Below, one piece after another: positions 19,747 to 29,800 of a DNA stretch of 64,000 nucleotides (within the stretch, counting starts at the first letter, position 1; the number at the start of each line of letters is the position of its first letter). The notes under the pieces were generated by a model. The model searched no databases. It worked only from the letters and a program-made list of their open reading frames with translations, and was not told the DNA's origin. Position numbers and translations under genes: made by a program. The stretch is from positions 14,644,392-14,708,391 of the forward strand of contig NC_067203.1 of the NCBI RefSeq assembly GCF_026262505.1, written 5' to 3'. Source of the stretch: Trichomonas vaginalis G3. Its lineage: Eukaryota; Parabasalia; Trichomonadida; Trichomonadidae.

Positions 19747-20742
19747 TTACGCTGTGAATGTGTCAACAGCGGTCATGCCTGTATCTGTATCCCATATTTG
19801 CCACAACCTTTCTGTATCTGCATTTGTGTATTTCGGTTTCAGCTGATACATTTGATTTGGCGTGTAATTTGTTCCAGTTAATGGATTAATTGGGAGATCT
19901 TCATGCGGTGTGTTATTATTGTACTCCCAAATAAAGGCAGGAATAGCCTGAATGCTTTGGCAGCGCTCCAATGTCGGCCAGAATCTCTCAATCTTCCCAT
20001 TTTGGTAGGGAGAATGAGAGTCTGTATGCCGCCATTGGACGCCCCAAAGATCAAGTAGATCTTGAAAGGCGCCCCTATTTTCTGAACCGTTGTCGGTCCA
20101 GAAATAATAAGGGGCGCCAAATTCAATGAAGGCGGAAGCCGCAACGTTCGCTGTCGTCGCTGCCAGCATATCTGGTATTTGTATACACGCTAGGACTTTG
20201 CGGCTAAAATCGTCGATTATGCCATAAATATACTGGCCACGAACACCCCTAAAATAATGAACATCTGCGTGCCAGATAAGATTGGGTGAAAGCGCCCCAA
20301 TATCTTACTGCTGTTTCTGGCCCTGCATGCTCTAATCGCGTCTTGGTGAAATGATTTTCTTTGAAGTATCTGCGTACTTCTCTATAAGATACATCAATTT
20401 GTTGTAATTTCAAACGTTTCCATTGTTTTGTTTGACCACAGGAAAGGCCCAGTGGTCATGTATCACAGCAAGAGCTTTGATTTGGTCGTAGGGATTGACC
20501 CTACGACCTTTCTTGCCTTTAGGCAATGGGATATTCTGTAAGCTAAATTGATTTTGTAAAAAAGATTTTGAAACATCTAAATATTTGAAATCATTTGATT
20601 GAAGGGTTGGGGCGATGGGAACATGGGTGCAAGCTTCTTCCCATGTCATTTTACCTTCTTCAATCTGATTGGAAATACCAATTAGGTAAATTCGATCGAC
20701 ATACCCTTTGTAAGGATTCATTCTAATGAAGTACGTTAACAA
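19747..20742 (-). pseudogene. IS3/IS481-like DDE transposase of the outer transposon, frameshifted
   Basis: Three frames combine into about 330 residues. The N-terminal part (20742-20410, likely start MNPYKGYVDR) is helical with KGRRVNPYDQIKAL. The middle part has RLKLQQIDVSYREVRRYF. The catalytic part has the first Asp in IWHADVHYFRG, followed by GQYIYGIIDDFSRKVLA, the second Asp in FWTDNGSENRG and the catalytic Glu in SPYQNGKIERFWPTLE. These are the classic integrase-core motifs of IS3/IS481-type enzymes. Frameshifts near 20425 and 20285 inactivate it. GC content and codon use differ visibly from the AT-rich Maverick next to it. Confidence 0.8.
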
Positions 20743-20899
20743 TCAAAATATTCTATAAGTGTCTAGTATGGAATTCAAAAGAATAAAGAAAATGGTAACG
20801 TAAATAAACGTATTATTAAATAATTTATAATTAAAATGAAAAAAAAAGAAAAAATAATAAGTAAAGTGACTGGAAATGAAAATTAAAATCAGTGTACAG

Positions 20900-21685
20900 T
20901 TTTATTTTTTTTCTCGCTGTGAAACGTATTCGGTCATTTTTTAAAAATTAATTTTTTGTTAGAGATAAGAGCTAAAACTCGGTAAACAACTTCTTTATGT
21001 CTAGAAAATTCTACCTTGCCTTTTATTTTTTTCTCGCTGTGAAACGTATTCGGTCATTTTTTTTAAAAATTAATTTTTTGTTAGAGATAAGAGCTAAAAC
21101 TTTGCAGACAGCTCCCCCATGTCTAGCAAATTTAACATTCGTCTCCCATTTTTATATATTTGGTTTAGAATGTTCGAAAATGCGTAATATGGTCATTAAT
21201 ATTAATTGAAAAGAACCTTGAATTAATTCAATCTGATCTCACAAAATATTTTAAATTACAAACTTTGTAGTTTGAATAGATAATTAGTATTAAACTCAAA
21301 TAACTAGTTTATTTTTGAATAAAAATTATTTGAATTTATTCAATTTTGTGAATTTTCCTTCAAAAATCAAGTTTAAATATCTTATTTGCCATATAATTAT
21401 AAATACAATGAAACATATTCGAAATTGAAAAGAATGACTTTTTCTGTTCTTTCAATCATTCAATTTGAATTTTGCAATATTGGATTTCTCATTAAATAGC
21501 TATTAAAAACAACAAGCAATTTAACTTACATTCAAATTTATTTGTGTTATATTCAATCTTCTCAAAACTTATAATTTTCGGCTATAGCATGATTATATGC
21601 TATATAATATAATAAACCTATAATAGTATCATTCTTTCAATTATTTGAAGAGAAAACTGAAAAAATCTATTTTCGGTCTATAACA
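20900..21685 (-). repeat. Right terminal inverted repeat of outer transposon
   Basis: Reverse complement of 149-933, ending GGTCTATAACA. Carries the ~120-bp tandem unit starting at CTCGCTGTGAAACG (about 20913 and 21033). Confidence 0.85.
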
Positions 21686-21700
21686 AATTGATCAAATTTT
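21686..21700 (+). repeat. 15-bp direct repeat, right flank of outer transposon
   Basis: Exact copy of 134-148, directly after the right inverted repeat. Confidence 0.7.
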
Positions 21701-22342
21701 AATGCGATTTCATCCAATGACTAAGAATAAATATTTGTTGTGTCTTAATCTTGTATTATCCAAAGATATATGAGATCATGGGAAAAAGAAATGGAAGAGC
21801 GATTGGATAATGGTCAAGTAATTCTTATTGTTATATTGATTATATAATAGTTGGTTTCATATGTACATATTTATTGATTCATATAAAATTCCCTTGCCAA
21901 GAACAATAAATATTGATCATGCCCAAAAAAACATTCAACTAAATAGATACTGTGAATTGAGGGGTATCTGTAAACTCCATATTGATATATTTACTGCATT
22001 ATCTCAGCATCCTATTAAACTCGATTTACAATCTGATCAACGCAAATTTAATTGATTCAAAGATATAAGTTTGTATAATATAAACATATTTATTATATAT
22101 TTATCCAAGTTTACTCTCATAAATCTTTGGATAATACATATTTTGAATAGCGATTCAATAATATTAAACATATTATTTATTCCATTTCTTTTTCCCATGA
22201 TCAATAAAATATTAATTAAAATGATGATTAAATCATATAGATTTCATCTAGAGTCCTTGCACTATAAAGGAATCAGAATTATGTTACCATATTTAAAAAT
22301 GATAAGTTTTCCCATTAAAGATTTATGAAGAACTAAACAAGC
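21701..22342. other. Gene-free host stretch
   Basis: AT-rich. It has two short plus frames (64 and 85 codons) of biased composition, neither with a recognisable domain. They are probably decayed host sequence. I see no supported gene. Confidence 0.4.
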
Positions 22343-23491
22343 CTAAACATGTATAGAAAAGCCAATTGAGAGGAATGCAGAGTCTACTTTGAACTGTTGA
22401 GCATAAATTAATTCATTTTCATCAACAATTTGTATTACAAGTCTTCCGTTTCCATCCCAAACACCTGGATATGTCGTAACTCCCTCAAACAGATAACCAC
22501 TCTCCTTTGTGAACGCGTATGGGAGACTTTTATCATAAAGAAACAATGTTCCACGAGAACTAATTGGCCCAGTTGGAATTATTGCATCTTTTGTCAATGC
22601 CCATGAAGAGCCTCCACCAGCACCTCCATTTCCACTATGGCTGGCAAATCCGCCAAACCATCCACTTCCTGCGCCAGCTCGGTCACTATGACGAACTCCT
22701 TCACCTTTTCTACCAAATGGACTTTTCGATTTATCTTTCTGTGCTGTCTCTCCGAATCCAAAAGTGAATCCAAAGGTGGAATTCGCGATAAAATCAGACG
22801 TTAAATTTCCATCAATCCAAAATCCTTGGCCTTCAAGGCCTCCTCCAGCACCGCCGGAGCCATCATCTGGGCCAGAAAAAATATCAAGACCTGAGATGTG
22901 GTTATCAGAGCCACCGCCAGCACCACTCACAATGACTCGGTGCCAAAGATCATTTTCTTTAAATTTGACTGCGGTTTGGCCACCACCACTTCCCGCTCCA
23001 TAATTGGTAATGGAACCATAGAAATTTGCGGCAGCTCCACCACCGCCATACCCTCCTAGAACTAAATTTTCGGGGAGGTAATCAGCATCTGTGTGCTCCG
23101 AATATCTTGTAAAGGAGTAATTCCCTTTACCGCCAATCGTGGCGTATGCGGTTACCGGAGAATCGAGTTTTATATAGCCTGAGATGTAGCCGCCAGCACC
23201 ACCTCGGCTACCTAGCTTCCTGCATTGAGTGTTCCCGTGAATCGAGCGAACCATACGCTGATAAATACATTCCTTTGACGTATCCATGTATGAAGACAGT
23301 TTATTAGGGAATGAGCCACCTGATGCACCATATAAATCGAACTTATAGAAGCCAGCACTTAGATTGATGACATATTCGGTGCAATCATAATTGAGCTCGC
23401 AAGGATAGTCAAATATATAGGTATTTGTAAGTGAATCAAATTGAACTTCAAGTGAACCTTTCTTTTTATCTAATAAGCTGTAATTGAGCAC
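22343..23491 (-). CDS. Glycine-rich protein (ALK/LTK-like glycine-rich domain), 382 aa
   Basis: Soluble protein without signal peptide or membrane segment. After an N-terminal strand region (VINLSAGFYKFDLYGASGG) it has successive glycine-rich segments: SRGGAGGYISGYI, LGGYGGGGAAANFYG, GAGSGGGQTA, VSGAGGGSDN, DGSGGAGGGLEGQG, SGNGGAGGGSSWAL. Hydrophobic strands lie between them, and it ends with GVWDGNGRLVIQIVD. This is the layout of the ALK/LTK-type glycine-rich domain (Pfam Gly_rich), of which T. vaginalis has a large family of unknown function. Six cysteines lie in the N-terminal part. It stands alone on the minus strand, downstream of the large gene at 23826-31829. Confidence 0.75.
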   Translation of the reverse strand: MLNYSLLDKKKGSLEVQFDSLTNTYIFDYPCELNYDCTEYVINLSAGFYKFDLYGASGGSFPNKLSSYMDTSKECIYQRMVRSIHGNTQCRKLGSRGGAGGYISGYIKLDSPVTAYATIGGKGNYSFTRYSEHTDADYLPENLVLGGYGGGGAAANFYGSITNYGAGSGGGQTAVKFKENDLWHRVIVSGAGGGSDNHISGLDIFSGPDDGSGGAGGGLEGQGFWIDGNLTSDFIANSTFGFTFGFGETAQKDKSKSPFGRKGEGVRHSDRAGAGSGWFGGFASHSGNGGAGGGSSWALTKDAIIPTGPISSRGTLFLYDKSLPYAFTKESGYLFEGVTTYPGVWDGNGRLVIQIVDENELIYAQQFKVDSAFLSIGFSIHV

Positions 23492-23825
23492 TTAAAAAAG
23501 TACAATAATTTGGCAAAATACAATTGTAATTATGATTTAAGGTTCAATAATTTGATAATAATAGTATCTTAAAATAAACATTATTTTTTGCTATTTAAAT
23601 TTAAATTTAAAATTTTTGACATTTTGGAATAAGTGCTTTATTCTAAGAATTGAAATTGTATATGAATATAAAATCTTTCAATACACTTTTTACGTTGGAT
23701 GAAAATGTTTCAAGAATATTCTATAATCAAACTGGCCTTAGGATACTTATTTCTGACTCTAAATAAAGAGAGAGGGAAAAAAATACAATAGTAAAAATGA
23801 TTTGTTTTTTTTAAATAAAATAAAA

Positions 23826-26800
23826 TTAATAATCTTCATAATCACGTTTGTAGTTAAGTGGGTCATCCTCCAGTTCTGTCTGTTCTATCTGGTAGTTCCT
23901 CTCCTGCGTGACAACCTTCAAGTAGTTGTTGATCACTGAGACTCTGACCTTTGCGGAATCTTGGTCTTCTCCTTGTGTTTGTGCTGCTGTAACGTAAACA
24001 GATGCAGATTTCTTGAGAACGTCGGCCAAAGAAACAGCTTCTGTCTTGACTTGTTCGTCCTCGAGAGAAGCACCAACTTTGTCGCAGAATTCGTTTTGAG
24101 AAGCCTCGTTGATCCATTTCTCAAGCAACTGGATTGGCAAGTTGTATCTGTATTCCTGGAATCTGTTTCTGAAGTTCTTCGATGGAAGCATAACTTCGAT
24201 ACTTGTGTTCAAATGGTTAAGTTCTTCCTTGTATTGTTTGATTGTCTCGATGATTGTGAACTGTGGAGTGATGTTTGTCTTGGACTCAGAAAGAACTTCA
24301 GAGCACACCATGGAGCTTGGGAATTCGAAGTTTGCTGTGAATGAGTATCTGACGTTGCCTTCATCAACATAGAATTCTTTTTCGTTGTTGAATTCATGTA
24401 ATGAATGCTTTCCTTTGAGAGCGAAAACGCAGATATTATTCAAAACTTTAGAAGCGGATTCGAAGGATGGATAACTCTGTGCTTGTTCGCCGTGTTCGAA
24501 GCGGTTGTATGTTGGATCATTCAAGAAGAGAACGAACTTGTCGATTGTTGCAATTGGAGAGCAGTAAATTCTCTTTGACAAGATGTTTCCGTTCTTTCTT
24601 CTCTCAGTCAAATAGAAGAACAATGGTTCTTCATTTGCTCTTGCGAAGTCTCCGTACATTGCGGACAATTCGCCGGCCTTTCCTGTGAGTAATTTGTACC
24701 TTCTCTTCATCTCGTACAAAGCAACTAATTGTACCAATGTGTGTCTGTGCAAAAGGAACAAACTGCGAGATTTAGCGGCGTTTGCAGCTCCTTCGCAAGC
24801 ATCAATTACTCCATCTGCTGTGAATTCAGGTGAATCGATAAGCAAGTGCCTGTACTTCAGTTTCGCGTAATCGATCTTTGCTGAATTCTCTTCGATGATT
24901 GATGGAACGTAAGAGAAGTCTAATGAAGGAACTCTATCGTTGTGAGCGAACAAAATGATGTTGTAGCAAAGCTGTGCAATTCTCGTGTATGTGACGAAAA
25001 CTGCTGACCACAAAGATGCCTCCATATTGACATCGACGATCTTGTGGAGCCAGCGCAATCTGAGGACTGGATAAGTGAAGAACTGGTCTGCAATCTTGAG
25101 CATGTGGATTGTCTGGAATTCTGGAGATTTGTTCGATGATTTGAGCTTCAACAACGCTGGATAAATAACTTTTCCTGCGTTGATTTTCTCGAGAACAATT
25201 TCAACATAGTGTTTGATCTTGAAATTGCTTGCGAACAAATACAAAGTATCAAGAAGAGCTCCGTAAATCTTCAACTGATAATTTTCTGATTCCATGACAA
25301 TATCAGTGTAATTGTAGTAGAAGTAATGTGATGTAACAATTACATGTCTCGTTGTCATATATTCCATGAAGAAGATGTGCAACAACAATGCTGCACCGCC
25401 TGCTCTTGAAATCCTCAAATGTCTCTTGCAGAGTTTGAGGCCGTAGTTAATTATCGTGTCAAGAGCGGAGTTGTGTGTTGTCAATAGATCATTTCTGAAT
25501 CTATCAATGACATTGCACAAAATGACAATTGTCTTGCCCATGGAACTAGGTTCCTGCAATCTGTTCATCAATAATAAAAGAAGTGAAGTGACTTCATCAA
25601 TTGCAGGCATCATGTTGAACTTGTTCTTGAGGAGTTCGACGTAGAAGAAGAGGTATCTCATTGTGATTTCATTGAACAATGCGTAGTTGACTGCCTTTGA
25701 GTCTTCCTTCATCTGGTTGAGCGCCTTCATCTCATTGGAGAACGTTGTTGACTTAACAGTTCCCAACAATCCATGTGTTGTTGGTGGCTGCAAGTTGAGC
25801 TCGATGCAGAACTTCAAGAATGAGAAGAAATTCTTCAAATCTTGTGGTTCGTAAGATTGAAGTTTCTTGATCATTACTGATGTCTCACATTCATGGATGA
25901 TGAAGAGAACAGGGATAATGAAGTGCTGGAAGAACTTGTAGTCTGATTTGACTTCAACTTTGTTGTGTAATTTGATAGCCAAATCAATGTAAGGCAACAA
26001 AACAGTGGCTGTTTTCTCCAAAATTACAGAGAATTGTTCTAAATCTCTGCATAATTGAGCGAGCATGTAAATGTAGGAATTCATGAGAATCAAGTCGCTG
26101 ATTGCGAATGATCTCTTGATGCCTTCCAACAAGTAATTGATGATTGCGTTATCATTGTGTTTGTAGGCAATGATGGCAATGAGATTTACTGAATGGAAGA
26201 AGACCTCGAAAACAGAATATCTCAAGAATAAAACGATTTGTTCCTGTGATTTCGTTGAGATATCTGGTTTAGGAATTGGCGGTGGATGTGGTTTCTTCTC
26301 TTTAGGATCCGGTGGAGGGAACAACGGTGTCAAATCAGTTTGAGAAACATTAGAAGTGTCTTTGATGAATGTTTCTAACTGTTGGACAACGAATTTGGCA
26401 TCGAAAAGTGGAGAAACTAAGAAGAACATGTTTGTGAATGCCTTGTGAGCATTTACTGTCATTTCTAAGTTATAGAAATTAGAAATTAACTGTGCAAATG
26501 CTCTTGCCATCAAACCGAACTCCATTTCAACTGTTTTCAGTGATTTCTTCTCTTTGTATGTCCATGCCAATGTTGCTGTGACAATGTTCATGATGATTGG
26601 AGCTGTCCTGATGACATTGATCAAGTAATGCAATCTCTTGGCACTGTTTGCAGAGAAGATCAAGTTGGAAACATATGAACCAATGGAATTAAGTAAATTC
26701 TTTGGCAAATTGTCAGAAATTCTACTTGGCAAATAATTATTTGTCAAATATTCATTGATAATTTGCTCGAGATCATTGATGTTCTCGTATTGTGCGTAGA

Positions 26801-29800
26801 TGTTGATCAACAATCCAATGTTCTTTTCATTTACGAGCTTAAGCAATCTTGTTGTTACAGGAATGATTGCGTTGTGGACATCAGAAATCTGGAGTGATTT
26901 GATGTCAATTGTATCAACATTGCAATCTGGAGAGAAAACAGGGTTGAACTGCTCGTGGATGAAATAGAGCTGTGGGATGTTGATGTTGAAGTAGAACTTG
27001 GAGTTCTGGTTCGGCTTCTTGTAAGGAATATAGTTCTGGTTGTTGAGTTTCTTCTGTTCGAAAAGTGGGAATTCTACGTTATTTGCATTAGAAATCCACT
27101 TCTTTTCTTGGTTATCGAATAACTCGATGATGGAGATCTTGTAAAGAGTTGCTTGTCCGCTCCCTTTCTGTGTCCAGAACTGTATTAATATGTGTGTCTT
27201 CTTTGTTGGAGGCATCATCATGTAGAACTGAACAACATCAGGGAATCTCGTGTTCGTTGATGTTGGAAGAGATGTTGATCTGTAAACAGATACTAATTTG
27301 TTCGATTTGTAATCCAAAATGTTTGGAAGTCCCTTTGGATTCTTGAGATCTGAATCATCTTCCAAGTAATGGGCTGTGAAGAAGACATATTTGGCTTCTT
27401 GTGGCTTCTGGAATGTGAAGTGAATATTCCTCAATGTTATCAATGGAGATGATTTGTTTGTAACTGCGAGATTGAGGAGATTTGGCTTGGATGATTCCGT
27501 CCAGTTGTATGCGACATCTCCTGGTTTGTTGTCATGTAATTCGACCTTGAAATCGATATTTACATTGACTTTGGCTTCAGGAGATTGGCTGAGTCCTTGT
27601 GTGAGGTTGATGTCGTTCTCGATGTCTTTGTTTGTCATCATGATCATATGGAAAACGTCATTGAACTTGATTTCTTCCTTCAATGATCCGTTTTCGTTGA
27701 ATAATTTGCACATTGAAACAGCGAAATTCGTTGGATATTCTTCATGTGACAAAACATCTTTTCCTGTCATCAAATACAACATGAAATCATTTCTCAAGAC
27801 TGCAGCGTTGTGTAACAATCTCATTACCAAAACAGTGTTTGGATTTCTGTTTGGAACTTCGAAATAAACATTGTCATTTCCATTGATTGTTACAGGAATT
27901 CCATTGGCTGAAATGATCCAATAACATGGTTGAGAAATCATCAATCCTTCCTTCTTATCGAACAAATAAACCATGATATACATGTAATCGATTGTCTTGT
28001 TCTCAACAATGATGTTGTTCAACTCGACTTTCAAATACTTGCTTTGATGGCTGTTATTTGTTGTGTTTATTGGTCCTTTGATGAGTGATTGATGATGCAA
28101 ACTCTCGTATACAGTTCCAAGCTTTGCAAAGTGCAATTCTGGAACATAGTTTGCCTTTGCAATTTGTAATGTCAACTGAGCAACTTTGTATGTATTGATG
28201 TAGTCAATTGAATGGATTTTATCTTCTTCAGGTAAGAAGAACTCATTCATCAAGTTGTCTTTGTTGACATTCATTGGAAGAGGAGGAGCAATGTATACTT
28301 TCAAGTGGGAATTAGTTGTTGTATTTGTATCTAACAATCTGTGATCACGGTTGTAGAGGTGAGGTGAAGTCTGTTCATTGAAACTATCGTCCTGATAATC
28401 GTTATCTTCAATTGTCAATGGTTTTGTATTGAAAATAACATCTTTCTCTTCTTCTGGAGTAAGTTTTCTCAACTGCATCTCAGGAGGAAGATCCTTTCTA
28501 AGGTATTCGATGCCTTTCTCGTAATCAATCTTCGTTGGATCGTTCTTTCTGAAGAAACAAAGAGATAACTCTGTTGCAATCTTCGTGAAAACTTCTTTTT
28601 GCTCTTCATCCTGCAAATTCTTCGCGTATCTAATTGTGTATGTATATGATTGGGCGTATTCGTTGTTTGCAGGATCGATGTAGCTCTGAAGAAGTTTCTG
28701 TTGGACAGCGAGTTTGATCATGACTGCAGGTGGATTGGCGATTTCATACAAATCTTGGATTTTTTCTAATAATTCTTTGACGGTTTCTCTCAATTTTTCT
28801 TCATCTTCTTCGCCAAGAAAAGCAATCAATGATTTCTGGAGAGGATCAAATTGTTTGTAAGCAACAATTCTTGATGCCTGGAGAACGTAAATGGCGTGTT
28901 CTGCGAAAGCACGCTTTGCATTTGATTGGATATTCTCCATTTCTTGGTTAGTGATCTTGTAAAGTTCCAAAATCGCTTGTTTGATGAAATCTGCGTCTTT
29001 AGGAATTTGCATTGATGTTGCTTCTTTTACAACATTCCAATACTTCCTGTCTCCGTAGATTTTGGCTGCGGCTTCGATGTATTCTCCGTATGCTTTCTGT
29101 GTGGAATGGATTTGTTCATAGGAGTTCTCGAATGGTCCTGCCTTTTCCTCTTGTTTTCCAAGAATTACTAATGCTTTATTTAATAAGTTCGTGGAATTGA
29201 CGTAGTTCTGGGTGTAAGGAAGAGAGTCAGGGACATACCACATATTGTTTATGTCTGTGATGATTTCTGTGAACTTCTTCGACCATTCTTCGCTTTCAGT
29301 GCCTTCTCTCGTTGTCTTTGATGATACTTTCTTGAAGATTGGCTGTATCTCGTTGGACATATCGACAAAGAAGACTTTGAACTTCGATTCTTGGTCGGAA
29401 ACGGCTTTGAACTCGGAATCAAGATTATTAAGGACTTCCAACAACTCGTTATCGTGTGCGTAGTCTGTTGAAAGGTGGCGGATCTTCCATGATGCCATAA
29501 TCATCGAGTTATCGGAGTCGGCGGTGTTGATATCGTTGTAATAACTGGAAATTGTGGAAAGAAGGATGGAAATATCATCGCTCGTGGTGTCGATCTGAGG
29601 AAGAACGGATTTGGCATTTTCTAGTAATATGCCAGTATGGATTGTGTAAAGTTGATGTAAAATAAAAGTGACAATTTCCAAGATCTTGGCATGGACTATC
29701 TCGTAGCGGGCCAATTCCTTTTCCAAGATGGATTGGATGGATGACTCGACCTTTACGAGTTCGGAAACTACATCATTCGGTTCGTATTCGCGTTCTTCGA

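Larger units (their letters stand above)
149..21685. mobile_element. Outer DNA transposon (IS3/IS481-like DDE), hosting a Maverick
   Basis: Inverted repeats of about 785 bp (149-933 and 20900-21685) begin TGTTATAGACCG at each outer end and are bounded by a 15-bp direct repeat. If the Maverick at 1006-19362 and one copy of its TACTGA duplication are removed, the shell is about 3.17 kb and encodes one DDE transposase (19747-20742, minus). The long repeats contain internal ~120-bp tandem units. The transposase resembles IS3/IS481-type integrase-fold enzymes, for which eukaryotic lineages have been described. The assignment to a named superfamily is inference from motifs. Confidence 0.75.

Noticed and set aside
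22564-23003. Plus-strand frames opposite the glycine-rich gene
   Set aside because: Pro/Leu/His-rich products are the antisense image of glycine-rich codons.
23961-29463. Numerous 60-140-codon plus-strand frames inside the 2667-residue gene
   Set aside because: All lie opposite or out of frame with one continuous 8-kb coding frame.
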